This document shows, one piece after another, positions 6,881-14,804 of a stretch of 22,673 nucleotides of DNA. This DNA is from Candidatus Bruticola papionis (lineage in GTDB: Bacteria > Vulcanimicrobiota > Xenobia > Xenobiales > Xenobiaceae): positions 1 through 22,673 of the forward strand of contig DHKB01000024.1 in NCBI GenBank assembly GCA_002407045.1, given 5' to 3'. How positions within the stretch are numbered: the first letter of the stretch is position 1; the number at the start of each line of letters is the position of its first letter. The position numbers and the translations under genes were made by a program. The notes under the pieces are model-generated. The model was not told the origin of the DNA. It ran no database searches and worked only from the letters and a program-made list of their open reading frames with translations.

Positions 6881-9367
6881 CTAGCATTCAGAATGGCCGC
6901 AAAGATAGCACTTGGTGCAGCCTTCAATATTGATAAAGCTGCTGTTGCCGCATTCTGGGCAAATATCGGCGGTAATTTTACCAATAGCTTCAGCTTTTTG
7001 GCGTATTTCTTCCAACTCTGGGTTCTCTTCTGGAGCTAAATAATTGTCGGACAGAGCTTGGGAAATAGCATCAGGTAATGAACGTACTTTGTTTTTGCCA
7101 AAGCCGACAGAACTCTGACCGCCGATACCACCAAGTTGTTCGACAATTTCTTTGACGCGTTCTTTCGGACTAAGCGGAGAATTGACGCGCAACAGAATAG
7201 AAGCAATGCGGCCTAAGGCTTCGGCCATAGCTTTAATGTCCGATCCGCCTTTACCAATTTCGATGAAAACTTCAAAAGGCTGGTTATTCTCATCATCATT
7301 CATAATGATATGAGCTGTACCGGTAGGAGTAGACTTCGTAACAGTTACGCCGCGACGCACAGTAGGACGAGGACGCACTTTAGGCTGTCTCTTTTCAACA
7401 ACTTTTTTCTCTTCTTTTTTAGGTTCTTCAGCAACTTTTTGAGGCTCTTTTTCGGCACTGAGCACTTGCTCATCTCTAGATTTATCTCTATAGATGGTGC
7501 CACCTTTGCAACCAAGTTTATACATAAGCTCATAAAGCTCACGCACTTGATCGACAGTATAATCGGCAGGGACGTTGCAAGTTTTGGAAATAGCCGAATC
7601 TACCCAATACTGAATATCAGCTTGCACTTTAACATGCTCTTGAGGCGTAAGATCCAAAGCGCTGACAAAATAATCTGGAGTAGGCTCGCCAGGATGCTTT
7701 TGCTGCCACTCGTCTAAAACAGCCACTTTCTCTACGTGGACGCCTAAGCGACTCTTGCGAGTGTAAGACCAAAAATAGAAAGGCTCGATACCTGTAGAAG
7801 TTCCGACCATTGTACCTACAGTACCGGTAGGAGCTTGAGTAAGCAAAGTAACGTTGCGAATGCCTTCTTGGGCAATCTTGGCGCGAGTCTCTTCGGAAAG
7901 GCGCTGGATAAACTTGCCTTGTAAATATTTGTCCTTATCAAAGCGAGGGAAACTACCTTTTTCGGCAGCTAAGTCGGCAGAAGCTTGATAAGCTGTTTCG
8001 GCAATAAACTTATAAAGTTTCTTGATAAATTCTTCTGATTCGGGAGAACCGTAGCGGAGTTCTTGTCTAACTAAAAGTTCAGCCAAACCGACAGTACCTA
8101 AACCGATGCGGCGTTCTTTAGATTGTTGCTCTTTATTTTGAGTGAAGAAGTAGGGAGTAGTATCGATAATATTATCTAAGAAACGGACGGCATATTGGAC
8201 GGTTTTTTTCAAGGTGTCCCAATCAACTTGTCCATCTTTACTCATCTTGGAAAGGTTGATGTGGCCTAAATTGCATACTGACCAAGCGGGCAAAGGCTGT
8301 TCGCCACAAGGATTGGTACAAACTACGCGTCCTTCCGGATAATACCAAGAGTTGGAAAGCTCGTTGCTGCGATCGATAAACCAGACGCCAGGTTCAGCTG
8401 AGGCCCAAGCACTTTCAATAATATTATTCCAAATATCTCTAGCTTTGACAGTTTTATGAACGATAATCTGGCCGCCTTTTTCTTGCCAATCTTTAATATC
8501 GCCATGCCATTGGTCGGCGTATTTAGGATCGTTAGTATCGGGGAAGATTAAATTCCAATCGGCGTTGTCATGGACAGCTTGCATAAAGTCGGCGGTAATA
8601 CCTACAGAAATATTGGCGTTGGTTATTTTGCCCGCTTCGCGTTTAGAATTGATAAATTCAATAATGTCGGGGTGCCAAACGTTCAGAATGAGCATAAGAG
8701 CGCCGCGACGGGAGCCACCTTGTTCGATTAAGCCGGTAACGAAACTATATAAACCGCCCCAAGAGACTGAACCGGAAGAGCGGCCGTTGACGCCTTTTAC
8801 GTAAGAATGGCGCGGACGCAAAGAAGAAAGGTTGATGCCTACGCCGCCGCCGCGACTCATTATTTCCGCCATATGGGAAAGGGTACTTATAATACCGTCG
8901 CGAGAGTCGTAAGGACTGGGCACTACAAAGCAATTGTAGAAAGTCAGTTGTTGACTGCTGCCGCAAGAAGAAAGAATGCGACCGCCAGGCACAAACTTCC
9001 AACCTTCCAAGAGCCAGCGGAAATTGGTCTGCCATGTTTCGCGATCTTTTTTGTTTTCAATTTGGGAAGCGCCTTTAGCTACGCGATCCATCATGTCTTC
9101 CACGTGAAGCTCCAAGGGCTTGTCTACGTGTTCTTTGACAGTCTGGAAAGGTGAGCCGTCACGCAAAGTAACGCTTACACTGTCGCCGTCAATTTCGGTA
9201 ATTTCCCCAATTTCACGCTGACTGCTCTTAGGATCCAATAAAACAACAACGGTGTCGCCTTTAGCTAAAGTATCCTTTGAACCGTCTTTTAAGGAATAGC
9301 GATCTAAAAAGATCTTTTCTCCCAAGCTGGAAAGTTTATTTTCCTGCGACAAGTAAGTCGGTTGCAT
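6881..9367 (-). CDS. nrdJ: Adenosylcobalamin-dependent (class II) ribonucleotide reductase
   Basis: Reduces ribonucleotides to deoxyribonucleotides using coenzyme B12, with or without oxygen. The 828-aa protein starts at ATG 9367, preceded by GGAGG; an in-frame TTG six codons earlier overlaps that ribosome site and is rejected. The active site is complete: Cys146 (YNCF), the N-x-C-x-E triad in TNPCGE (Asn352, Cys354, Glu356) and Cys365 (SVCNLG), the equivalents of E. coli NrdA Cys225, Asn437/Cys439/Glu441 and Cys462. After the barrel comes a Lys/Glu/Pro-rich linker (about 620-665), a TSCPD-type domain (about 675-770) and a C-terminal zinc-ribbon-like tail (CPEC, CTKCYLCG, ending HSEC) likely to carry the redox-active cysteines. 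Residues about 30-85 form an extra beta-rich, SH3-like segment (GDTVVVLL, EIGEITEIDGDSVSV). No cobalamin riboswitch is evident upstream. Confidence 0.93.
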   Translation of the reverse strand: MQPTYLSQENKLSSLGEKIFLDRYSLKDGSKDTLAKGDTVVVLLDPKSSQREIGEITEIDGDSVSVTLRDGSPFQTVKEHVDKPLELHVEDMMDRVAKGASQIENKKDRETWQTNFRWLLEGWKFVPGGRILSSCGSSQQLTFYNCFVVPSPYDSRDGIISTLSHMAEIMSRGGGVGINLSSLRPRHSYVKGVNGRSSGSVSWGGLYSFVTGLIEQGGSRRGALMLILNVWHPDIIEFINSKREAGKITNANISVGITADFMQAVHDNADWNLIFPDTNDPKYADQWHGDIKDWQEKGGQIIVHKTVKARDIWNNIIESAWASAEPGVWFIDRSNELSNSWYYPEGRVVCTNPCGEQPLPAWSVCNLGHINLSKMSKDGQVDWDTLKKTVQYAVRFLDNIIDTTPYFFTQNKEQQSKERRIGLGTVGLAELLVRQELRYGSPESEEFIKKLYKFIAETAYQASADLAAEKGSFPRFDKDKYLQGKFIQRLSEETRAKIAQEGIRNVTLLTQAPTGTVGTMVGTSTGIEPFYFWSYTRKSRLGVHVEKVAVLDEWQQKHPGEPTPDYFVSALDLTPQEHVKVQADIQYWVDSAISKTCNVPADYTVDQVRELYELMYKLGCKGGTIYRDKSRDEQVLSAEKEPQKVAEEPKKEEKKVVEKRQPKVRPRPTVRRGVTVTKSTPTGTAHIIMNDDENNQPFEVFIEIGKGGSDIKAMAEALGRIASILLRVNSPLSPKERVKEIVEQLGGIGGQSSVGFGKNKVRSLPDAISQALSDNYLAPEENPELEEIRQKAEAIGKITADICPECGNSSFINIEGCTKCYLCGHSEC

Positions 9368-9507
9368 GGCAATAAAGGCCTCCAAAGAATAATAGACGCG
9401 CTTTCTGTTCGATTTAAAGTCCCCTCAACTTATCATCACATAAAACAGCTCGAAACGCGTTCCGCGCTTTTCTCCGTGTAAAAGCAAAAACCTATTTCAG
9501 ATAAGGC

Positions 9508-9550
9508 AAAAATATAAGGCTACAAATTTGCTTGGAACTTGCAGCCTTGT
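9508..9550 (-). terminator. Terminator after the methyltransferase gene
   Basis: On the minus strand AAGGCTGCAA pairs with TTGTAGCCTT (one G-U pair), followed by ATATTTTT. It lies about 36 bases after the methyltransferase stop and ends the tetR-methyltransferase unit. Confidence 0.75.
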
Positions 9551-9585
9551 ATTGCGTTTTTATATACAGTTATTTGTAGCAGCAA

Positions 9586-10305
9586 TTATTCTTTACAACG
9601 CAAAGCTACTGCCAAAAAAGTTAAATATCGGCAAGCGCCTGCTTCTATAGATTTGCGATCGTTAATAGAGTAGGGGTTGTCTTGGGCAATCCAATCGGCC
9701 CATAATTCTTCATTGCCTTCCATTTCTTTTATATAAAGCAATTCAGCACCTTGACTACCTGTAAAAATTTGACGCCAGTAATTTATATCGCGCATATATT
9801 CTAATTGCTCCGGCGTCCAAGAAAGTAGCAATTCCTGAGGATAATTGCTGCGGTAATCGGCTTTGGTACCAGGAATAGCTAAGTAAATCAGCCCGTCCTT
9901 TTTGATAAAGGGCAATAATTTTTCATCTAAATAAGTTTCAGATCGGCCAAAATAATTGTAAGAATCTACACTGACTAAACCGTCGAAAAATTTTTTTTCA
10001 AAAGGCAGATTTTCCGCATCAGCTTTGACAGGAATCAATTGTTGGCGGGACACTTGGCAAGAATCAAAAAAAGCTTGATTCTCTTGGGGATCACTCCATA
10101 AATCGGCAGCATATACTTGCAAATCGTATTCTTTAGCTAAAAACAAACTGGTTAAGCCTTGGCCGCTGCCCAAATCGCAAACGCGACTATGCGGAGCCAG
10201 TTTATTATTAAGCATAAGTTCTTCCAAAAGCTTTAAAGGGTTGGGGCCCATAATTTTGGAAAAGAATTTAGGGTCGTTATACTTTGAACTTTTTATATAT
10301 TGCAT
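9586..10305 (-). CDS. Class I SAM-dependent methyltransferase
   Basis: A soluble methyltransferase of 239 aa. The SAM-binding motif I is VCDLGSGQG at 42-50, the acidic end of strand 2 is AADLW near 70, and motif II/III (VKADAENLPF, then FDGLVSVDSYNYFG) follows. The N-terminus (YIKSSKYNDPKFF, MGPNPLKLLEEL) and the later LLSWTPEQLEYM and WADWIAQDNPYSI segments resemble a small family I know from Clostridia and other gut Firmicutes, annotated only as methyltransferase; its substrate is unknown to me. The ATG has AAGGAGAT 7 bases upstream. The gene starts 54 bases after tetR on the same strand and is followed by a terminator, so it is probably the main target of the TetR regulator, perhaps modifying the compound that the regulator senses; that role is inference. 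Confidence 0.85.
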   Translation of the reverse strand: MQYIKSSKYNDPKFFSKIMGPNPLKLLEELMLNNKLAPHSRVCDLGSGQGLTSLFLAKEYDLQVYAADLWSDPQENQAFFDSCQVSRQQLIPVKADAENLPFEKKFFDGLVSVDSYNYFGRSETYLDEKLLPFIKKDGLIYLAIPGTKADYRSNYPQELLLSWTPEQLEYMRDINYWRQIFTGSQGAELLYIKEMEGNEELWADWIAQDNPYSINDRKSIEAGACRYLTFLAVALRCKE

Positions 10306-10359
10306 ATAAAATATCTCCTTGCAACACGTAATTTCTTATAGACTGAAGCTGAAGTGTAT

Positions 10360-10989
10360 TTATGTATCTAAGTTTGGCTTAATGGCGTAACGTTTGGCGA
10401 AGCTATCCAGACAATCTCCTAAGATCGCCAAACATTCGGCAAAAGGGCGACCGCGATCGTGCTGGCTCAGTAAAAACGTAAAAGGCGCGTAAAACTCTAC
10501 AGCCAGTCTTGGAGCAGGGGCGGGGGCCAATTTGTTTTGCTCAATCATGGTTTGGAAAATATCTTGCATATATAATAGCGGCCCACGCCCCAAATAATTT
10601 TCGTACAGTTCGGCAAATTCGGCGCTGCCATATTGCTCAATAATAAGTAAGTGGCGAAACTTTGCTCCCACTTCGTCCAGCGCCCAGAAGCCGAACTGCG
10701 CTTTGGTAAAAGCTATCGCCTGTGACAATTCAGTATGCGTGTAACTTGCAGGATTGGCACTAAACGTCTCTTCTGGCACTGCATATTTTTGGGCCGCCAA
10801 GCTGTCTTGCTCAGCCATTTGCCTGGTTATTTCGTCTAAAATGGCTCGCTTGTCGGCAAAATGTTTATACAGTGCTCCTTTGCTGAGCCCCAAGCGGCCG
10901 GCCAGATCGCTTACCGAAGTAGCCTCAAAGCCCTTTTGAGCAAAAAGATCTAAAGCCGTCCGCCAAATTCTCTCTTTAGTGCCAATCAT
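10360..10989 (-). CDS. TetR/AcrR-family transcriptional regulator
   Basis: A 209-aa repressor. The N-terminal winged region is typical: IWRTALDLFAQKGFEATSV, then helix-turn-helix at about 24-46 with recognition helix SKGALYKHFADK. The rest is a helical ligand-binding/dimer domain with no family I can name, so the inducer is unknown. ATG at 10989 has AAGGAGG 11 bases upstream. Its promoter overlaps two copies of the palindrome GTAAAC-N4-GTTTAC (11014-11029 and 11046-11061), so it almost certainly represses itself. A methyltransferase gene follows in the same transcript. Unusually for TetR genes there is no divergent efflux or enzyme gene opposite it. Confidence 0.9.
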   Translation of the reverse strand: MIGTKERIWRTALDLFAQKGFEATSVSDLAGRLGLSKGALYKHFADKRAILDEITRQMAEQDSLAAQKYAVPEETFSANPASYTHTELSQAIAFTKAQFGFWALDEVGAKFRHLLIIEQYGSAEFAELYENYLGRGPLLYMQDIFQTMIEQNKLAPAPAPRLAVEFYAPFTFLLSQHDRGRPFAECLAILGDCLDSFAKRYAIKPNLDT

Positions 10990-10999
10990 CGTTGGGGTT

Positions 11000-11074
11000 G
11001 CCTCCTTGACAAGGTAAACTATCGTTTACTATAAATAAAAATATAGTAAACGCTTGTTTACTTGTCAAGGAGGC
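11000..11074. promoter_or_regulatory. Symmetric divergent promoters with two TetR operators
   Basis: A nearly perfect inverted repeat (arms 11000-11033 and 11042-11074, one bulged G, differing only in operator spacer bases) around an A-rich centre. Each arm holds an AAGGAGG ribosome site, a TTGACA -35 and an operator GTAAAC-N4-GTTTAC between -35 and -10. Rightward promoter: TTGACA 11006-11011, 18-base spacer, TATAAA 11030-11035. Leftward promoter (for tetR): TTGACA 11063-11068, 17-base spacer, TATATT 11040-11045. Operator centres are 32 bp apart, about three helical turns, so two dimers would sit on one face. Bound repressor would block both promoters. Confidence 0.85.
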
Positions 11075-11131
11075 CGCGCAAAAACAGCCGCCGACCGAGG
11101 CTATCAAAAGTCTCTGTCGGCGGCTGTTTTT
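11042..11131 (+). ncRNA. Possible short non-coding transcript from the orphan rightward promoter
   Basis: The rightward promoter predicts a start near 11042. The RNA would carry a small hairpin (the operator palindrome), an AAGGAGG at 11067-11073 and then run at once into a 16-bp terminator hairpin ending at 11131. No start codon follows the ribosome site at a usable distance and no frame looks like protein. It would be a TetR-controlled RNA of about 90 bases, or a relic after loss of a divergent gene. Transcription is predicted, not shown. Confidence 0.3.
11080..11131. terminator. Strong bidirectional terminator
   Basis: A perfect 16-bp stem (AAAAACAGCCGCCGAC, 11080-11095, with its complement 11116-11131) and a 20-base loop. 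It has A and T runs on the two sides, so it works on both strands. On the minus strand it would end the alcohol dehydrogenase message; on the plus strand it ends anything from the rightward promoter. Confidence 0.85.
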
Positions 11132-11140
11132 AGGTGCACC

Positions 11141-11171
11141 GTGCCTGTAGCCGCGCGGCACTTCTTTTTTT
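11141..11171 (+). terminator. Second plus-strand terminator in tandem
   Basis: GTGCC (11141-11145) pairs with GGCAC (11157-11161) across an 11-base G+C-rich loop and is followed by TTCTTTTTTT. It stands 10 bases after the first terminator and is oriented only for plus-strand transcripts, which supports real rightward transcription here. Confidence 0.5.
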
Positions 11172-11233
11172 AGTGTAGTTGGCGGCTAATTGGGTGGCTA
11201 ATTTGGCTTTAGCGTTGGTTAAAAAAAGCTTGG

Positions 11234-12214
11234 CTAAAGCGCAGGATCAACTAATACTTTAATGCAGTTGTGATCCTGCGCTTTGGAAAAGGCGTTTAAG
11301 CCTTCGCTTAAAGGATAGACCGCGCTGATAAGCGGCTCCGGATTGATTAAGCCCATTTCCATAGCTTTTAAAGCCGGAGCAAAGGGGCCGCAGCGCGATC
11401 CCAGCACAGCTATTTCTTTTACTACTATAGGAGCCAAATTTAAGTTGGAATTAGCCGCTACTGTAGACTTTAACACGATGGTGCCGCGCGGCTTCACGTT
11501 GGCGATGGCCATCTCTAAGCCGTTGGGGCTGCCGGTAGCCTCTATAACTACGTCGGCTTGTTGTGGCTTAAAGTCAGACAAAAGCTGTGTTTTGACGCCC
11601 ATTTGAGCAGCCACTTGCAGCTTTTGCTCATGCTTGCCTATAAGAGTGAGGTCGAGGCAACTTAAGCGCAAGACGGCGGCAGCCATCAAGCCCAGTTTGC
11701 CATCGCCAAAGATAAGCACTTGGGAATTGGGCTGCAAATGGAGTTGTTCAACAATTTCCCAAGCTGCGGCCAGAGGTTCGGTAAAAACTGCTTGGCGGTT
11801 GCTTACAGAAGTTGGTACTTCGTACAAGTTTTTTACCGGCAGCAAAGTATAAGGAGCGAAAACGCCATGGCGTCTGTCAATGCCCAAAGTGGTACGGTTA
11901 GGACAATGACGAGCGTCAGAATGGGCTAAGCACCAAGAACAATGGCCGCAGCCACAATTAATTTCGCCTACAACACGTTTATGTAACCATTTTTGCTTAT
12001 CAGCATCTGTACATTCGGGGCCCAATTCTTCGACAGTACCCACAAACTCGTGACCCAGAACGCCGGTAAAATCCATATAGCCGCGACATAGCTCCAAATC
12101 TGTATTGCAAAGGCCGGCCAATTCTACTTTGATAAGAGCTTCAGAGCCAATTGCTTGGGGGCGAGGAATTTCTTTTATTTTTAATTTCTGATCAAAAAAT
12201 ATCGATTTCATCAT
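11234..12214 (-). CDS. Zinc-dependent medium-chain alcohol dehydrogenase
   Basis: An NAD(P)-dependent MDR-family oxidoreductase of 326 aa, acting in the cytoplasm on an unknown alcohol or polyol. Catalytic zinc ligands are visible as Cys36 (GLCNTD), His55 and Glu56 (GHEF), and the structural zinc set is Cys89, Cys92, Cys95 and Cys104. The Rossmann glycine motif GDGKLGLM lies near 169-176, and FTEPLAAA near 145 is the usual helix before it. It belongs to a branch whose ligand region reads C-x2-C-x2-C-x7/8-C PNRTTLGI. Ribosome site AGGA is 5 bases before the first of two adjacent ATGs; the second is equally possible. It appears to be its own unit: a terminator precedes it and a strong one follows. 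No neighbour reveals the substrate. Confidence 0.88.
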   Translation of the reverse strand: MMKSIFFDQKLKIKEIPRPQAIGSEALIKVELAGLCNTDLELCRGYMDFTGVLGHEFVGTVEELGPECTDADKQKWLHKRVVGEINCGCGHCSWCLAHSDARHCPNRTTLGIDRRHGVFAPYTLLPVKNLYEVPTSVSNRQAVFTEPLAAAWEIVEQLHLQPNSQVLIFGDGKLGLMAAAVLRLSCLDLTLIGKHEQKLQVAAQMGVKTQLLSDFKPQQADVVIEATGSPNGLEMAIANVKPRGTIVLKSTVAANSNLNLAPIVVKEIAVLGSRCGPFAPALKAMEMGLINPEPLISAVYPLSEGLNAFSKAQDHNCIKVLVDPAL

Positions 12215-12231
12215 ATTTTTCCTAAAATGCT

Positions 12232-12283
12232 AAAAAAATAGAACCTTCACTTCATTTTTTATAAAATGCAGAAGATTCTATTT
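12232..12283 (-). terminator. Terminator of the STAS-protein gene
   Basis: On the minus strand AATAGAATCTTC pairs with GAAGGTTCTATT (12 bp, one wobble), followed by seven T. It lies between the STAS gene and the alcohol dehydrogenase start, only about 18 bases before that start. Confidence 0.78.
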
Positions 12284-12350
12284 GTCTAAAGAGAGCGACA
12301 GTGCCTACAAAAAAACTGTCCGACAATACCTTGTCTTGCTCTTAATTTAA

Positions 12351-12704
12351 TTACTCGGCTTTATCAAAAGCGGCTACGGCTTCTTCGTTAGTATTGAAAA
12401 TACGGAAGATCTTAACTAAGCCTGTAATAGTGAAAACTTTTTTAATTTGCTGGTCGACGCAAACCAAAAAGATATGGCCGTTGTGCTCGCGTACTTTCTT
12501 AAGAGCGCCAATTAATACGCCCAAACCGGTACTGTCGATGTAACGAACTTGCTCGAGGTTGACGATCAAATTGTAAGCGCCTTTTTCGATTAAAGCGTTG
12601 ATAGTATCTTTTACTTTAGGGGAGGTATAAACGTCTATCTCTCCGCTGACGTCGATTTGCTCAGCAATATTTTCGATAGTTTTTGTGCTGACCTTAATAT
12701 CCAA
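12351..12704 (-). CDS. STAS-domain anti-sigma-factor antagonist
   Basis: A 117-aa single STAS-domain protein of the SpoIIAA/RsbV type. Such proteins are phosphorylated on one serine by an anti-sigma kinase and control a partner-switching pathway. The site is present in YIDSTGLGVLIGAL (Ser58), and the core beta strands IDVSGEIDVYTSPKV and YNLIVNLEQV match the fold. I prefer the TTG at 12704 because GGAGG lies 8 bases before it; the longer frame from ATG 12719 contains that ribosome site inside its first codons and has none upstream. No kinase, phosphatase or sigma factor lies nearby, so the partners are elsewhere. It lies 169 bases after the YtxH-like gene and ends at a clear terminator. Confidence 0.87.
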   Translation of the reverse strand: MDIKVSTKTIENIAEQIDVSGEIDVYTSPKVKDTINALIEKGAYNLIVNLEQVRYIDSTGLGVLIGALKKVREHNGHIFLVCVDQQIKKVFTITGLVKIFRIFNTNEEAVAAFDKAE

Positions 12705-12873
12705 AATTAGGCCCTCCATGTTGTAGTGACTTTGACACTCCCCGAACTTCTTAAAAAGGAAAGGGGATTCTTGGTTCGTCGAGCACTCTTCTCAAGTAAG
12801 AACGAAAGAAATGTCTTATATGCTCTCCCCAAGCGTGGATTTCCGTGTGTCTCACGGTACTTAAGATAAAAAA

Positions 12874-13251
12874 TTAAGCTTGTTGCGGATTTTGACCCTG
12901 AATTGCGGCGAAATCTTCAAAATCCTGCATGTCTTTTTCGTCTAAAGGCTGAGTAATCTCGGCGCTTTCTGGCTGGGAAAGGGCAGCAGTACGCTCGGCT
13001 TTAGCTTGAGCGTAATGCTCACGCACACTGTCACAATAGCGTTTACCTTTAGCAATAGCTTCGGAGGTATTGGCCCTCAATTCGTCGGCAGCTTCGGCAG
13101 CTTTGCGACGGTAAGTTTCAAACTTGTCATTGAGCATTCGGCGACTCTCTTGGCCGGAGCGAGGAGCTAAAATCATACCGACAGATACACCTATAGCCGT
13201 ACCGGCCAGCAAACCAATCAAAAAGCCTATTCCATCGTTATTTTTGCTCAT
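12874..13251 (-). CDS. YtxH-like small membrane protein
   Basis: A 125-aa protein with one glycine-rich membrane segment (about residues 8-28, FLIGLLAGTAIGVSVGMIL) followed at once by APRSGQESRR, the signature of YtxH-domain proteins. The remainder is a charged, probably helical, Ala/Glu/Lys-rich tail likely in the cytoplasm. Family members are linked to envelope or general stress in several bacteria but have no known biochemical activity. ATG 13251 is chosen because AGAGGTG lies 9 bases before it; a longer frame to 13293 adds 14 residues with no ribosome site. The next gene downstream encodes a STAS regulator, which would fit a stress setting, but the link is only positional. Confidence 0.75.
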   Translation of the reverse strand: MSKNNDGIGFLIGLLAGTAIGVSVGMILAPRSGQESRRMLNDKFETYRRKAAEAADELRANTSEAIAKGKRYCDSVREHYAQAKAERTAALSQPESAEITQPLDEKDMQDFEDFAAIQGQNPQQA

Positions 13252-13501
13252 CTTTTTAGGCACCTCTTGCATAAATGAGTTAGACCTCTGCAACTTCTTA
13301 GCAAGGCAGAATATTCTTGCCCTGGTGATAGCTTTAAAAACTTGACAATAAGCATATTAAAGCCGATCTAGGCAAGCATAATTTTATACTGCTCCCGTGT
13401 CCTGCGGTACAGTTGGCTCCAGACTTTCGCTAATAGGCAGTGATGCCCTGCCCACCTTACACTGACAAAAAGAGATTGTTAAGCTGTTTTTAGTCATTTG
13501 C

Positions 13502-14800
13502 CTAGTTTTCAAAGCCTAATCTGCAGCCTTTGTAGATAGGAAATAGGCAGAAAAGTATAGCAGCCAGAACAGTAAAGCAAAATACTGCCAATAGACACTT
13601 TCCATTAGGAACAAATATCGCTTCACTGCTTAAAAAACTGTAGAAAGCGCAAACTTTATTGATAAAGTTGCCGCCTAGATAACCAAAAATAAGGCCTAAA
13701 AAAGCGCCAGTCAATCCAGTAGCCAAGCTGCGAACAAGGTAAATTTTGCCAATATCGCTTGGAGCAGCTCCTAAAGCTCTATAAAGGGCCAGCTTACGAC
13801 TGTGATTTTTTATTTCTAAATTTAAGTTGGAGTATAAAGTAAAACCAGCACAACAACTTAACAAAATACAGAATATAACAATACCTAAACGGACCCAAGT
13901 AAGAGCTTGAGAAGCTTGTTGCGCCAATTCTACTCCTGGAGCTTTAAGGCGCAATTTTTCTAGCTCTTGCAAAAACAGGGGAATTTTGGTGTTATCTTCC
14001 ACATAAACTAAAGCTGCTTGGCATTTTAAAGGTTCTGCGCTTAATTGTTGGGCCAGATCGTAGGGAATATTAGGGCCGCTGACGCCTACCAAAGGTGAAA
14101 TGCCGACAATTTGGCAACGCAAGTTGGCTTTAGTTTGGGAGTCAATAGAAAAAGTACTGCGTCCTATTTCTAAAGTAAAATGGCGGCCAATTAAGGTTTG
14201 AGCACTTAAATTAGGCAAATCGGTATGGATACTGACACCAGAAAGTAAAGCATCAACTACCGCCGAAGAAAGCAGGCATTCTACTTCTTGCTGGCCGCTT
14301 AATTGAGTTGAAAGTGGAGAGGCAGTGGCCGCGAGCTTGTTGTTATTGTCAGGGCGATCAGAGCGAGCGATAGAACTTTCCTGTGAAGTTGCGCCAGTAA
14401 ATTGAGCAATAAAATCTCTATCGACAGCATCAACTAAGATATCGCTGACAAAATTTTGCCCAGCGTAAGAAGCTTTTATAGAAGCGGGACGTTCTAACCT
14501 AGCCAAGCGATAAACGGCCTTAACGCCATCGGCTTGGCGCAAATCTTGCAAGTTTTGCTCACTTAAACCATTGTCTATGCTTAAAGGGCCTAAGCTGAAG
14601 CGGTCAGCTTCAACTCGTACGTAATTGGGCAAATCTCCTACTAAGCGCTTTTGGACTATTTCTTCCAAGCCGAAAGATACGCCTAACAATATTAAAGCGG
14701 AAGCAGATACAAAAGTTAGACAAAAAATGGAGCTAAATTTGCTAAAAGGAGAATCTCCCAATTCTCCTAGAGCCAGGCGAACTAAGCGGGAAAACAACAT
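13502..14800 (-). CDS. ABC transporter permease, FtsX/LolC/MacB type
   Basis: A 432-aa inner-membrane permease. Layout: one membrane helix near the N-terminus (about 20-45), a large outside domain of about 270 residues (MacB periplasmic-core type), then three membrane helices in the last 130 residues, with the FtsX-family loop NHSRKLALYRALGAAPSDI between the first two of these. This is the usual four-helix mechanotransmission fold, which moves lipoproteins or other envelope substrates rather than importing solutes. ATG 14800 lies 4 bases after the ATPase stop; a longer in-frame start at 14866 would overlap the ATPase gene and is less likely. Only one permease gene is present, so it probably forms a homodimer, unlike LolC/LolE. 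Substrate unknown. Confidence 0.85.
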   Translation of the reverse strand: MLFSRLVRLALGELGDSPFSKFSSIFCLTFVSASALILLGVSFGLEEIVQKRLVGDLPNYVRVEADRFSLGPLSIDNGLSEQNLQDLRQADGVKAVYRLARLERPASIKASYAGQNFVSDILVDAVDRDFIAQFTGATSQESSIARSDRPDNNNKLAATASPLSTQLSGQQEVECLLSSAVVDALLSGVSIHTDLPNLSAQTLIGRHFTLEIGRSTFSIDSQTKANLRCQIVGISPLVGVSGPNIPYDLAQQLSAEPLKCQAALVYVEDNTKIPLFLQELEKLRLKAPGVELAQQASQALTWVRLGIVIFCILLSCCAGFTLYSNLNLEIKNHSRKLALYRALGAAPSDIGKIYLVRSLATGLTGAFLGLIFGYLGGNFINKVCAFYSFLSSEAIFVPNGKCLLAVFCFTVLAAILFCLFPIYKGCRLGFEN

Positions 14801-14804
14801 GATT

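Noticed and set aside
8745..9154. Long frames opposite or out of phase with nrdJ (both strands)
   Set aside because: They lie wholly within the nrdJ coding sequence, which has all its catalytic motifs. Their translations show no recognisable features.
9386..9585. Cobalamin riboswitch upstream of nrdJ
   Set aside because: The gap is short, partly filled by a terminator of the other gene, and I see no B12-box-like sequence.
10976..11161. 61-codon minus-strand frame covering the TetR promoter region
   Set aside because: It spans a perfect terminator hairpin and a two-way promoter, and its translation is not protein-like.
13434..13453. GGCAG/CTGCC hairpin after the ABC permease gene
   Set aside because: The stem is only 5 bp and no T run follows on either strand, so it is not called a terminator.
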